DNA of 64,000 nt from Hybos culiciformis (lineage: Eukaryota > Arthropoda > Insecta > Diptera > Hybotidae), in NCBI GenBank assembly GCA_964007475.1, contig OZ023275.1:8308001-8372000 (forward strand), in the 5' to 3' direction. The translations under genes were made by a program, and so were the position numbers. Of the stretch, positions 37,601-49,063 are shown in pieces (the stretch's first letter is position 1; each line of letters opens with the position of its first letter). Under the pieces are notes generated by a model that had not been told where the DNA came from, did no database searches, and saw only the letters and a list, made by a program, of their open reading frames with translations.

Positions 37601-40246
37601 TTGATGTCATTTGCAGAACTTCATTATTCTTATTCCATTTTTTTTTTTCGACAATTACAATGTTCGAGGATTTATCTCCAAAAAATTTTTTTAAATATTT
37701 TTCTATAAATATTTATTATGTTTTCAGTGAGTAACAATTTTAATGATGATGATGATGATGTTGTTTAAATTTAAATTATAACAACTAATACATACTATGT
37801 ATAAGTTACATTACACATTAAAATTAAATTAAATAAAAACATTATTTAGGAGAGTCAAATTTTATAATTATTTTAGTAATTGTTTTAAAATAATTATTCA
37901 ATAATATTAAAAGACATTTATTCATTAGGCCAGGGATGGGTTGAATTGGATTGGACGAAAAAAAAAACTAACATTTTTTTTAATAATTTTTTAATTATTT
38001 TTACAATTTAATTTTTCTTACAGAAATCTACTCAACGTTATTGCCTTCTATTTAAATCAAGTCGACATGGTATTGAGCGATTAGAAATTTGTGAAAATAA
38101 AGACGACAAAAATCCAAAAATTATCACATTAGAAAATTGTGTAAAAATAACACAAGAACCAGTTAATCAAATTCAGATTGTTAAAATGACTGGAACTTTA
38201 ACTTTGAATGCAATAACTGAAGATGATCTCAAAGAATGGATTACTGCCTTACAAACTGTAGCATTTCGTGATAAAGGTGGTGGACGCAATGCTACAATTG
38301 AAGAAGAAAATGATCTCTATTGCAGCTCATTTGGTGATGGTTTATTTATAGTTAAATTAATACCATCTGAAACATCGATACGTTGTCAAATAGAATCAAA
38401 AAATTATATGCTTCACTTAACTGCGACCGAATTGCAACTTAAATCAGCTGAAGACTTGAATATTATAATAGCGAAATGGCCATTCCGTTTTATACGAAAA
38501 TATGGATATCGTGATGGTGATTATAATATTTTATATTAATAGAATTAAAATTTAGAATTTTAGAATATAGGGTAGAGCACTCATTAAATTAGTGTATGAG
38601 TGTTCAACACTAAAGCTCATTTAGTTCTACATTAATCTATATTAATTTAAAAAAAATCAATAATAATATAAGTAATATTTATCAAATTTTGTTTTATAGG
38701 TAAATTTACTTTCGAAGCTGGTCGTAAATGTAGCACGGGTGAGGGAGTATTTACATTGGATCACACAAATCCGAGAGAAATATTTCGGTGTATGTCGTCG
38801 AAGATGAAATCAATGAGGAAATTAATAAGTGGTGAAAGTTTAAATAGTTTAGATTGCGGTGAGAATCAATTAACGGCCGCTTTATCAATGGAAGCTGGTT
38901 CACGAAGTCCTCTGCCTCCATCCCCTAATCATCATTTAATGCATCAAAATTCTAATGAGTTTGATCAATCATTAAGTTGTGTTTCAATTCGTGGTTTTTT
39001 ATCATCCAATGATTCATTGAATAATGTTTCAATGACTGCAAATTCAAATGTAGTCTCAGCAATAAATAATTCATCAACAAAAACAACAGTAACAACGACA
39101 TCTGCTCCATCATCTGGTATAACGAAACAAATTCCCAACAAACCACCTCGTAAACTGCCTGGTTCATCAAATCTAGATAATCAAACATCACCTTCCATTT
39201 TACCAAGCAGCGATAAATTAAAACAAAATTGTGATAAATTTTCTAAAAAAAAATTCCAAAGTTATGAACCAGTCTCAATAGTTAGTGATGCACAAAAGAC
39301 AGCATCGACTGTGATATTAAAATCGGTATCACCTGAATTAACACATTCAACACAGCTTGATCGACCTCCAGATTTACCTTTGCGCAATGATAATTCGAAA
39401 AAAAATTCACCCGGCTCACGAACGGGAAAAGGTATAAAACGTTGTTTTCTTAATGTTTATACACAATAATCAAAGTTGCATGTTCATTACTGAGTAATTT
39501 ATTTTTTTTTTCCCTCACAAAACTAACCTGGTTTAAAAAAAGAGAAGTCCTATTATCACCTTTATTTCAAAATTTACTTATTTTTAGGAGAACGTGACTA
39601 CGAATGCATAGAAAACATTACAGATGCTTGGAAGACGTTAGGCATGGCTGATGTTAAACATGTCGAGCATGTTGCGACAGCTGATGACGATTTACGTGAA
39701 TTTGAATGGCAAAGAACTCAATCTCAGCGTGAGAATAACAGACAGCATAAATTAAAAATTAAAGAAATTCATTCTACGCCAACAACACCAACAGCTGCCT
39801 GTAATTCTACTATTGTTCCACTTAATGGGAATTCAAGACTAAAACTGATTGAAAACTTAGAAGATGTTGACTCAAATTACGATCGTTTAGATTTCTTGCA
39901 AAAAAATAATAAAAACTCTGATTCAAGTGGTTATAAAACCATTGTGACCGTTTCATCGGCTCAACCTCAACAACAAGGGAAGAAAAAAGAAGTTATAATT
40001 AATGATTATGAATTAATAGCTAGTCCCGATATTCAAACATGCAGGCTTGCTGATGATAGTTATTTAGGTTATGGTGTTTTACGACAACCATCTGTGCCAG
40101 GTCCGCAAGTAGCATGTAATTCACAAAAAAATATTTCTACAACGATAATTAATGAAACTGGTACGACCACCGCCACTACAAGTTTAGGTCATAAAAATTA
40201 TAATGGAATGAGTTATGCAATTGTTAGTAAGCCCAAAAGGGTTTAA
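31666..40246 (+). CDS. Dok-family adaptor (downstream of tyrosine kinase), PH + PTB
   Basis: The model has four exons: 31666-31737, 38024-38516, 38700-39431 and 39588-40246. Together they make 1956 nt, or 651 residues. Every junction is GT-AG and in frame. Residues 1-105 form a PH domain ([16 protein letters not shown] at the start, [11 protein letters not shown] at the end). Residues 120-225 form an IRS-type PTB domain, including [15 protein letters not shown] split across the exon 2/3 boundary and then [13 protein letters not shown]. The C-terminal two thirds are disordered and Ser/Pro-rich. They contain proline motifs ([18 protein letters not shown]) and tyrosines in docking-like contexts (YECIE, NYDRLDF, DYELI, SYLGYG). 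PH-PTB order with such a tail defines Dok proteins, which sit at the plasma membrane and recruit SH2 proteins below receptor tyrosine kinases. The first intron is about 6.3 kb and empty of recognisable genes. A polyadenylation-type AATAAA lies at 40544-40549. Confidence 0.93.
31738..38023 (+). other. Dok intron 1
   Basis: This is a 6.3-kb intron with a GTGAG donor at 31738 and a TTTTTCTTACAG acceptor ending at 38023. It contains A/T tracts, a (GAT)n microsatellite near 37743-37760 and a small inverted repeat at 32226-32262 (GCCCCATGA against TCATGGGC). No nested gene is apparent. Confidence 0.7.
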
Positions 40247-42486
40247 AAAAAATCCACATTCCTTAATAAACAACAAATTTTAAAAATACCATATTCCAAT
40301 TTTATCTATTTTTAATTTTGTTTACCTTTGAAATCTAGGTATTAAGCTTGATAAAATATACATAGATTTCTGAAATCTGATTTACTTAAGAATTGTTCCG
40401 TCTTAATAATATTCATTAAGAGTATTTTAAATACATTACAGTCCATTCCTTACTTTTAAGTTTATGTATCATTGTAAGGTGTTAATTTAAAACTTATGTG
40501 TTACGTGTTTAAAATTAATTAATTACATATGTATAAATCTCAAAATAAAAACAAAATCAAATATTTATATGTTTAGTATCTACTTAAAACATAAATGCGA
40601 TTTTTAATAATAAACCTACTTTAAATAATTGGTTCTAAAAATTAAATTCATATTTTCTAATCTGTGAAGTAACCTTGGTATTTCATTTATTAAGTTTTAA
40701 AAGAAAAACAAAATTAATACAAATGTCCTATTTTACATGAATAAACTTCTACAAATATTCCTTTTTAAATGAAATGGACGTTCACATAATTCATTACATC
40801 AAAATAATTTCATAAAGGGTCACCGACACCGACTTAATTAAAAATTTTGTTTAATATCAAAATTTTAGCATTATTAAATATTAATACCCAAAAATTGATC
40901 AAGTTTTGGTTTAAATATTGGCAATTTTCTTACTTTATAATCATATTTCTTTTTCTAAGTTATAATTCTCTTTGTTCAATATTCAAGTAATAATATTATT
41001 ATCTAATGTATTGAAATAGAAACTTTTTTTTTGATCTTTGTTAACGATATTTTTTAACTGCATTGACAGTTTTGCTAAAAATGGAAAAATGTGACTAATA
41101 ACGTACAACGATATGGTTCCCCCAAAGTTATATATAGATGACTTCGATATATTCATTAAATTGATATAAAACAATTATCACTATATTTTTATACCATATA
41201 TCAATAAATAATATTAATATATGAAATCCGAGATAAAAGATATTATTTCAGAATATGTAATGAAAATAATTGAAATAAGTCGACCTTAAGTTTTAGTATT
41301 TTGTACATAATTCAGTTTTTATAAACTTGTTTTGGAATAAATTTTGTAATTTCATCTCTCATCCATTTTAAAAGGGATTTCTAATTAAATGAAGTAGGAT
41401 CAGAAAATGTTTTTTGTAGATTCTCAATAAAAAGAGGAAAGTAACTAGATAAATTTGTGTTTTCGATTTTCTACGATTAACCAAAGAGAAAGCATATCTG
41501 ATATACATACTCTTTGGATTAACTAATCATTCAAAATAATTCTTAATAGTTGATTTAAAAAAAAATAGTAAAATTCTAGCAGTGCCACAAAAATATATTT
41601 TTTAAACAAAAAAGGAAAACTACATTTTTTAAGAAATTTATACATACATATTTTATTGTTATTATTAAAAAAATATTACATTTTATTGTACTTATTTTTT
41701 GAATATATAAAAAAGAAAACGTAAATAAAATTAAATCTAAAGAAAACTTTATTTTAAATTTTATTTGTTTTATTCAAGAATATGAAGCCAGGAGGAATAT
41801 ATTTTTTTACTTTTTCATTTTGTTTTTCAGTATTATAAAATCATGATACTAAATATATACATTTATGTAAGTGGTGTGTTACTTACAGTATTATATTATA
41901 GCTTGCAAAAAATAAAAAAAAATATAGTGACAAATAAAAACTATCACTCATTATTTTCATATATTTTGTTCAAAATTAGCAGTTTTACTAAGTTCCACAT
42001 TCTTTTCACATTTCAAAGATCTACTTTTTCCACTAAGAAATTTGCAAGTATTAGCATTTGAAAGGTTAATCTTCTGGTATTTTTATGCTGCAAGAAAAAT
42101 CGTAATAATTATAGAAATCTGACAAGTGACACAGCAAGTAAGGTATAAGGTGTTCCTTATTTCGTAGTTAATATACATTTAGTTAAAATATGTCTTAATT
42201 TTTGAAAATATTGATGTTTCTTATAACAATTGATTTTTTACTAAGTAAAATACTAATAGTAAAAAGTAAAAAGTGTGAACATAAATAGTATGTGGTATAT
42301 TTAAATTTTAAAATAAATACAATTCTAATAAAAAACCTAATTTTGGTATACCTACATTAAAAGTAGATTTTTATTTTTATTTTTTTAAACATCTCTCAAT
42401 TTGACAATTCCCTTCCAAAAAATGATGAAAAACTTACAAACTTATTTTTATCTTTTCGTTAAATCTAACTGAAGAATTCACATTGG
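40247..42486. other. Dok to DNLZ intergenic region (convergent 3' ends)
   Basis: Dok and DNLZ converge here. AATAAA motifs on the plus strand at 40265 and 40544 and a TTTATT (minus-strand AATAAA) near 42370 could serve the two transcripts. The 63-codon (40983-41174) and 72-codon (41843-42061) frames show nothing recognisable. Confidence 0.5.
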
Positions 42487-43253
42487 CTATAAAAGTTTAT
42501 CTTTTAACATAAATTCGGATGATGAAATTTTGATGACTTTTTCACCTTTCTCTGCTAAAATATCTTCAATATTTTTCTTTCCATTTAAATCGGAAAACCA
42601 TCCCAAATTGTCTGCAATTAAATGATTATTTGAACATGTATCACATTGAACAATGACAACACCTTTTTCATAAGCCTAAAAATGTTAAAAATGAGAAAAA
42701 TTATAGAAAAAAGAAATAAATTCCGGCAGGTAGGTACAATAATTTGTCAAAACTCACTAAAACAATTTAAAATAAATAAGAAAAAAATTTCAAGTGGGCT
42801 ATTGCATCAAGAAGTTTTATTTTGAAGAGATGATAAATATAGGATAAAGGAAGCCCGTATGCAGGTACTTTGGTAGGTACCTACATGCTTACCAATTGTT
42901 AATCTCACCTGTTTTGAAATAATTTTAACACTTCTAGTTTTACAAATTTTACAAGTATAAATTAATTGCATCTTTGATTCTATCTGAGCTAAAGGAATTG
43001 AAGCTCTATTCGAGTTATTATCTTCATTTGACCATTTCAAAGAATTTAGGTGTATTTGTCTTCTATTAATTAAAAATGTTGTTGGTTTCAAAAAGTGATG
43101 AACATGTACAACAGCAGCAGCAGCTGGAACATAATATGAAAAATACAAATTTTGTCTTCGTAAAGTTCTTGTTAAAACTAATTTTGTAGAACTGAAATTT
43201 TGTCGAAGAGAAAATAAAGTTCTTAAATTGAATAAATTCCGAGTAGAATTCAT
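42487..43253 (-). CDS. DNL-type zinc-finger protein, mitochondrial Hsp70 escort (DNLZ/Zim17)
   Basis: The model has two exons on the minus strand: 43253-42909 and 42675-42487, joined in phase 0 through a GTGAG donor and a TTTTTAG acceptor. The product is 177 residues. The core is the zf-DNL fold: C101-x2-C104 ([10 protein letters not shown]) and C126-x2-C129 ([15 protein letters not shown]), which would bind one zinc. It is followed by [20 protein letters not shown], a highly conserved Zim17 segment. Residues 1-70 are rich in Arg, Ser, Leu and Asn, lack acidic residues and read as a mitochondrial presequence. Family knowledge: Zim17/HEP1 keeps mitochondrial Hsp70 soluble and functional in protein import and Fe-S biogenesis. 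The length is close to that of animal orthologues. Its 5' end faces HMCES across 779 bp. Confidence 0.93.
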
Positions 43254-44032
43254 TTTTAATAAGAAAATTTATTTTTCAAAAAAATAATATTCAATATACA
43301 AAACAATGATTGAATTTATGTTTTATGATACAATTATTTTATTATTTAAAAAAAAAAAATTTAAAAATAAACAAAAATATTCTATTCAAAAAGTATAAAT
43401 GGTATAAATGTCGCGCTTGTACGCCGTAAAAAAATTCACGTAGGTCAGTTGCGTCGTTGATCAATATCAAAGCATTCTATTTGATGCCCTGGGAAAAAGT
43501 AATAAAACTAGAGTGATTGTGACGAACATACTTAACGGCGCGGCGTTTATGAAAATATATATAAAAATAAACTGATTTAATGATTTATAATTGTTTTTTT
43601 AATTTAATTAATATTGCTATATGTCTTAAAATTTAAAGTAAAAGATGTGATCATACACAATTAAATAAATCACAATCTCTCTTCTATCTTCATATTCCAT
43701 AATTAATAATTTCCAAATGTATTTTGTTTTTGTTGAATTATGAAATATGAAGAAGGAAGTGAGACTCAGAAATAAGTCGAAGCGAAAAACTCATTACGAC
43801 TTTCAAGCTACTCACTAAACGTAACCACTGGTTAATATAAAATTATAAATTATTTCTTCTCATTTGCGCATTTAAATTTTGAAAAATAAACAAATGAAAC
43901 AAATTTATTAAATATCGTAAATTAAAATAAATTTAAAATCAACTGCTTGAAAATTTGGAAAATTAAATATAAAAAAACAATTCGATATTAAATTGATTTT
44001 GAAGAAAACGTTAAAAAAAATCAAAATATAAA
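43254..44032. promoter_or_regulatory. Divergent DNLZ/HMCES intergenic region
   Basis: This 779-bp interval separates two head-to-head start codons, so it should contain both promoters. A GC-richer patch at about 43400-43560 carries GGTCAGTTGCGTCGTTGATC (TCAGTTG is initiator-like in the HMCES direction). Bases 43457-43488 closely match the interior of the element at 61502-61870, so part of the interval is probably an old transposon fragment. No TATA box is evident. Confidence 0.5.
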
Positions 44033-45902
44033 ATGTGTGGTCGAACTTGCTTGTAAGTAGGTAGTATGGAGTATTGCCTTTTAGATTTTATTCAATAATA
44101 GAATGGATTCTACCGTTCTACACAATACTAATAGGGTCAATAGATAGTAAGGCATAGGAAAAATAATAATTTCACTGAATTGCTTAAGGATATTTTATAG
44201 GAGTCTTCAAATAAATAGCTAATTATAAACCTAATTTTTCATTTTCGGTGTAAAATTGCTTAACCACTGGTTTACTTAATATCGTTTTCTTCTTTTTTTC
44301 TTTTATTTATTTCAGGACGTTGGAACCTAATGATATCAAATGTACCTGCAAATATTTAATCAACTCAGTATTAAAAGAGCCTGAATGGCGATCTGAATTC
44401 AATTTAGGAAAAACATATGTTCCATCTTATAACACAGCTCCAACGGATATAACTCCTGGTTATTTTATTAAATATTATATAAATATTGAACATAAAAATA
44501 ATTTACATATTTTTAGTTTTGGTATCTGCTGACCATTTTCGTGAAGCTAAACTCCAAACCGAAAGTTCAAATGAACGTTTAATTGTTCCAATGATGTGGG
44601 GAATGATACCATTTTGGCACAAAGTACTTTTTTTACTTGTTCTTATTATTTTGTTTTTTTATTTTAAAACTTAGAATTGGCATTTCAATGTTTATATTCA
44701 AATTTTGATTGCCTAAATTTGTTAAACGAACACTTCCATCTAACTATAATTAAAATTTAATTATATTACCCATTCTCAATTCTTGTTAATAATTGAAAAT
44801 TCATAATCACATTATTCTTGTTTTTTGCATTTGTACCTATAATATTTATAAATTAACAGAATGCTTGAATTATGAAATATCACAAAGGAAGTGAGCTTAA
44901 TTATAACATTTAATACATTCTTTTTATACTTACCTACACATATTATTTTGATAACAGGGTGATTATAAAAAGCATGGCTTGACCACTAACAACTGCCGCC
45001 TTGAACATATGTTAGAATCAAAACTGTATAAAAATGCTTTCAAAAAAGGGCAACGTTGTGTAATTCTCTGTGAAGGTATGTAAGATAAAATTAAATCACT
45101 CTGGAAATGTTTTTGATTTCTAGTGTAAATAAAAAATTAATAAAATTTCTTTTTTTTCTATTTATTTTTAAGATAAATGCATAATATTTTTTTTAGGTTT
45201 CTATGAATGGCAAACAACTAAGTCAGCTAAATCCTCGGAGCGCCCTGCTTATTATTTGCACATGAAGCAAAAAGAAAATTTTAAAATCTACGATAAATCA
45301 ACCTGGGGCTCTGAAGAGTGTAATGTGAATTTATTAAAATTAGCTGGTATTTTTGATATTTGGCAAGACAATAATGGTGACAAAATTTTCAGCTACAGTG
45401 TTATCACATTTGAATCTGATAATTTTTTGAATTGGCTCCATCATCGTGAGCCTGCTGTTTTAGAAAACGACACAGAAGTTGCAGTAATTATTATTAGTTT
45501 TGCAAATTATAATTTTTTAATCTTCAATTTTTTTAGGATTGGTTGGATTTTAATCGTGTCAGCGAAAAAGATGCATTAAAATTGCTAAAACCAGTTAAAA
45601 ATTTATCTTGGTATCAAGTATCAAATGTTGTTAATAATTCAAGAAATAAAAATGAAAATTGTAATAAACCTATTGGAGACGTTAAATCGAAACGAATTCA
45701 ACCAAAAAGTAAAATAATGCAATCTTGGTTAATAATGCGAAAACGAAAAGAAAATGAATTGAATGAAAAATTAAAATCTAGTGACGATGAGGAAAACACT
45801 ATTGACAATGAAACTGACGATTATAGAACTCCGAGAAAAATTTTTAAAAAGGATGATGATATTGATAGTGAAGTGTTAGATAAAAAAAAAGATAATTGCT
45901 GA
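44033..45902 (+). CDS. HMCES-type SRAP protein (abasic-site DNA-protein crosslinker)
   Basis: The model has six exons: 44033-44052, 44316-44458, 44517-44623, 44958-45075, 45197-45483 and 45537-45902. They total 1041 nt, or 346 residues, close to the animal family length. It begins MCGRTCL, so Cys2 becomes the N-terminal nucleophile after Met removal. This residue is known in HMCES/YedK to form a thiazolidine with abasic sites in single-stranded DNA. Other SRAP signatures are present in order: YNTAPTD (about residue 47), MMWGMIPFWHKG (80-91), GLTTNNCRLEHM, the active-site segment CEGFYEW (127-134), WLHHREPAVL (209-218) with the conserved His, and VSNVVNNSRN. The C-terminal 80 residues are basic and disordered. 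They contain KSKIMQSWLIMRKRK, which could be a degenerate PCNA-interacting motif. Introns are short (about 60-335 bp). The donor after exon 3 (GTACTT) and those starting GTTATT and GTAATT are weaker than consensus. Reading frame and homology still fix those junctions. Confidence 0.93.
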
Positions 45903-47732
45903 TCAAGCGCTATTAAGTGTATTAAAGTTAATGTACATTTTCAAGCATAAGCACCTGCATTATAAAAAAATTAATCTTAACAGATTTTTTCATGTTATTG
46001 TGATCAATAATTTTAAAAATTCTTTTGAAAAAAATATTTTTGTTTGGAAAAAAAGAATTTTTTTCTTTTTTTTTTTTAAATAAAAATTAACTAATCTGAA
46101 TTACAATTGATACTTTCTGAATTAAACTTGGAAAAGGTGTAGAAAAAATTTGAAATGAACATACATGAAATAATCAATGTAAGTAGGTGCCTGCTTGACA
46201 AAGTTTTGTATGAATAATTTATAATTTTATGAATTGAAAAAATAAAATTTATTTATTTTTTTTTTTCAGCGAAAAATAATTTTGTTATGTAAACTTTTAA
46301 ATATTGAATGTTTTTTAATTTTAATTTTCAATTAATTTACCAATTTTCGAATAAACGAATATTATTTTTTATTTCATTGTAACTTGTTTACCATTATTAT
46401 TCTACAGGGTTTTTTTTAGGCAATGACAGTTCGTAACTAATTCGTATATCTAAATATATAAAATACATAAAACCTACATTTCGAATTTTAAATTTAATTT
46501 TAAAATCCCTATTATGGTACAAAAAAATATTTATATTTAATTTAATTTCTATGTTCTACATATCAATGAAGACAGTAGTGCACCATTATATTAATGTTCG
46601 ATGTCGTTTCACTCAGTTTTATTTAAATTACAACGAAAACTGATTTTTAAGAAGGAGCGTCAAGAATTTAGTAAATTGCAAGGATAATATATGTCAGAAA
46701 ATGAAAAATATTTTATTATCAAATAAAAGCTTTATGGTCCCTAAAATTATTATTTATTATTTAATCAAATTTGAAGCTTCAGTATTATATGATTTATATG
46801 TTAAATAGAAACAGAAAATTAATAAACTTATTTTTAAAATCTAAATTTGTTTTTTTTTTTTCAATTACGAGAAACAATCTCTGAAAGCAATGTAGTACAA
46901 TATTTGTAGTTATCTGTCAGCCTGAACAAAAAATTTCAAAGTTTAACTCACACGATTCAATCTTATTCGGATCTCCATTGTATCAAACAGTTTTCTCTAC
47001 AGTGTACATTGTTTTAAGGTGCTAGATTTATTGTGGAAATCAAACGGAATTAAATATGGAAGCAAAAATCCAAGTGATAGACCAGTAAGCGAAATTATTG
47101 GCGCTACTAATAACAAAAATTTCAAATGTATTTGATTTTTAAAATTTAATAGCTTTAGGGACTGAAAATGAAAAATTGAGAAATATTGATTTTATTTAAG
47201 TTTTATTTCTAAACATATTTTTTTGTAATCGTATATTTTACTTTCTGACAAAATAATTAAGATCAATTCATATTATTTTTCCCACCTTTCTCCTACTTTT
47301 CTTATTATGTAAAAAGAAGAAGCAACCAGGACAAAGATATGAGAGAATTTGTATTAATTGATAAACTGAGAGATATTATTATTCACATAATAAAAAATAA
47401 TTCAAATGTTATAATATATTATAACTTAATTTTTTTTTTCACTTTACAAATATAATAAGTTTTTTACATTAAATTTTGCCTTATTTTTTATTGAAAATAC
47501 TAAAAGAGAGTTTTTTAAAAAATAATTGATCTCTAAAAAATTGAAAAATTTTCAAAATTTAAAGATAATCCGCTTTGATTAAAAATAAATAAATATAAAT
47601 GTATAATTCCTTATTAAAATAAAAACAATACTTAAATGTAATACATAAAGTATAAATTTTTACATTTATTTAAAAAAATATTAAAAAAATATTTCACGAA
47701 AAATATTTTTTTTGATATAATCATAATGTATC
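45903..47732. other. Non-coding interval between HMCES and the transposon island
   Basis: A/T-rich with AATAAA near 46079 suitable for HMCES. I see no supportable gene. Two patches (46566-46640 and 47056-47085) have short ATG-initiated frames but nothing recognisable. Confidence 0.5.
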
Positions 47733-47740
47733 ATCTACGC

Positions 47741-48079
47741 CAGCGGTCGGCAAACTATGACCCGTGGGTCACGGGGCGACCCAAAGCATCATTTCATGTT
47801 ACCCGCTTCGAAATTTTGAAGTAGTTCCCAAATCAATGAATATAGTTTTTGCTTACAACAATTGCATATAAAAATTTTTTGTTTCCAACAATTGTATACA
47901 AAATAGAGTTTTCGCAGCAATTGTTTTTGTAAGCCTTAGATAATAAATAAATTAACTTTTGATTTAACTATTTTTTTTAAATTGCTTTCATATAAAATTG
48001 CCACTGACCCACTATAAGTTTAAAAAAATCTCATCTTAGGCGAATTTTACCCACGACCAAAAAAGTTTGCCGACCGCTG
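47741..48079. mobile_element. hAT-type MITE
   Basis: The termini CAGCGGTCGGCAAACT and AGTTTGCCGACCGCTG are perfectly inverted (16 bp). They are flanked by the perfect 8-bp direct repeat ATCTACGC (47733-47740 and 48080-48087). At 339 bp it has no coding capacity. Clean ends and duplication suggest a relatively recent insertion. Confidence 0.95.
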
Positions 48080-48093
48080 ATCTACGCCAACCA

Positions 48094-48247
48094 TAGGAAC
48101 TTTGGGGAGCCCTATCTCCGAAACGGGACCCGAGCCCCAAGAACTGATTTCAGTTTTAAGGGGTTTGGGCACCGCCTCTACCCCCCACCAAGTTTCAGCC
48201 CATTCTGAGTGGTTCACGTCATCTGCACTTACGCCGATATCAGTCAA
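48094..48247 (-). repeat. Family C dispersed repeat, copy 1
   Basis: On the minus strand this reads GCAGATGACGTGAACCACTC, then CTGAAACTTGG, GGGGTAGAGGCGGTGCCCAA, CTGAAATCAGTTCTTGG and GTTTCGGAGATAGGG. The same order of words is found on the plus strand at 60811-61115 and 63804-64000. The adjacent hAT MITE stops just before it. The minus-strand open frame over this stretch is an accident of its G+C content. Confidence 0.8.
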
Positions 48248-48749
48248 AGATGAAAACTGAAACTTGAATGCAAAATTAATTAATGAAAATAATAATGAAC
48301 AAAATAATTCATATTCATTTATTTTATTGTTAACATAACATTTTACAGTTTTTACATTTTGGAGTTTTAGACTACAGTAAATTAGTCTCTACAGCACTGA
48401 CATTTTATTATTACATCAAATATTATACATTACATTTAATTTTTTAGGAAAATTTCAAAAAAAAACTTATATAATTAATTTTTTTTTTTTTTGTAAAACT
48501 TAAAAAAATAATTCCCGGCTAATTCGTCGCAAGCAATTCGTCGCAAGCAATTCGTCACAAAGCAATTCATCGCAAAGCAATTCGTCGCAAAGCAATCCAT
48601 CGCAAAGCAATTCGTCGCAAAACAAATTCATCGCAAAGCAATTCGTCGCAAGCAATTCGTCGCAAAGTGCTCGAAACGAAAAAAAATTATTGAAAAAAAA
48701 AAATTTTGCGATGAATTACTTTGAGAACGCAGTGATAGTTTAATTTGAA

Positions 48750-48878
48750 ATGTATAATACGAATTCGAATAAGGAACCTTTTTTTTTTGCTAAAAATGAA
48801 GTTTTGCGCGAACAGATTCTCGCTAGTGGATCCGGTGAGCCTAAAAAAAAATATAAAGATTTAAATGCACTGCTGTAA
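48750..48878 (+). pseudogene. Small decayed ORF inside the outer foldback element
   Basis: An ATG at 48750 opens 42 codons, including FFFAKNEVLREQILASGSGE and PKKKYKDLNALL, then a stop at 48876-48878. About 2 bases out of frame, the sequence carries on as KKFEAMPAINYLRSIAHNFD and GSI before another stop near 48950. The two pieces together look like the broken 3' end of one coding region, with a normal mix of charged and hydrophobic residues unlike translated A/T filler. The family is unrecognised. It may be the tail of the element's own transposase or a captured host fragment. Confidence 0.4.
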
Positions 48879-49063
48879 AAAAATTTGAAGCCATGCCTGC
48901 AATTAATTATTTGCGAAGTATAGCTCATAATTTTGATATTGGTTCTATTTAAAATATTGATGAATAATCTTAATTCCTGTTATTCTAATTTTTTTCATTC
49001 TCTTTTCATATCTTTTTATTATTTAGAATTTTGTTATTTTGAATGAAGCTTATATTTTATTTT

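Noticed and set aside
38952..39206. 84-codon minus-strand frame
   Set aside because: Antisense shadow of Dok exon 3; M/L-rich composition results from the Asn/Ser/His codons on the other strand.
43826..44270. AACCACTGGTT at both ends of a stretch containing HMCES exon 1, suggesting an element
   Set aside because: The word is a near-palindrome that appears twice by itself; flanks do not form longer inverted repeats or duplications.
47056..47085. Possible short first coding exon (MEAKIQVID then GTAAGC donor)
   Set aside because: No following exon on the plus strand before the transposon island continues the frame, so nothing supports a gene.
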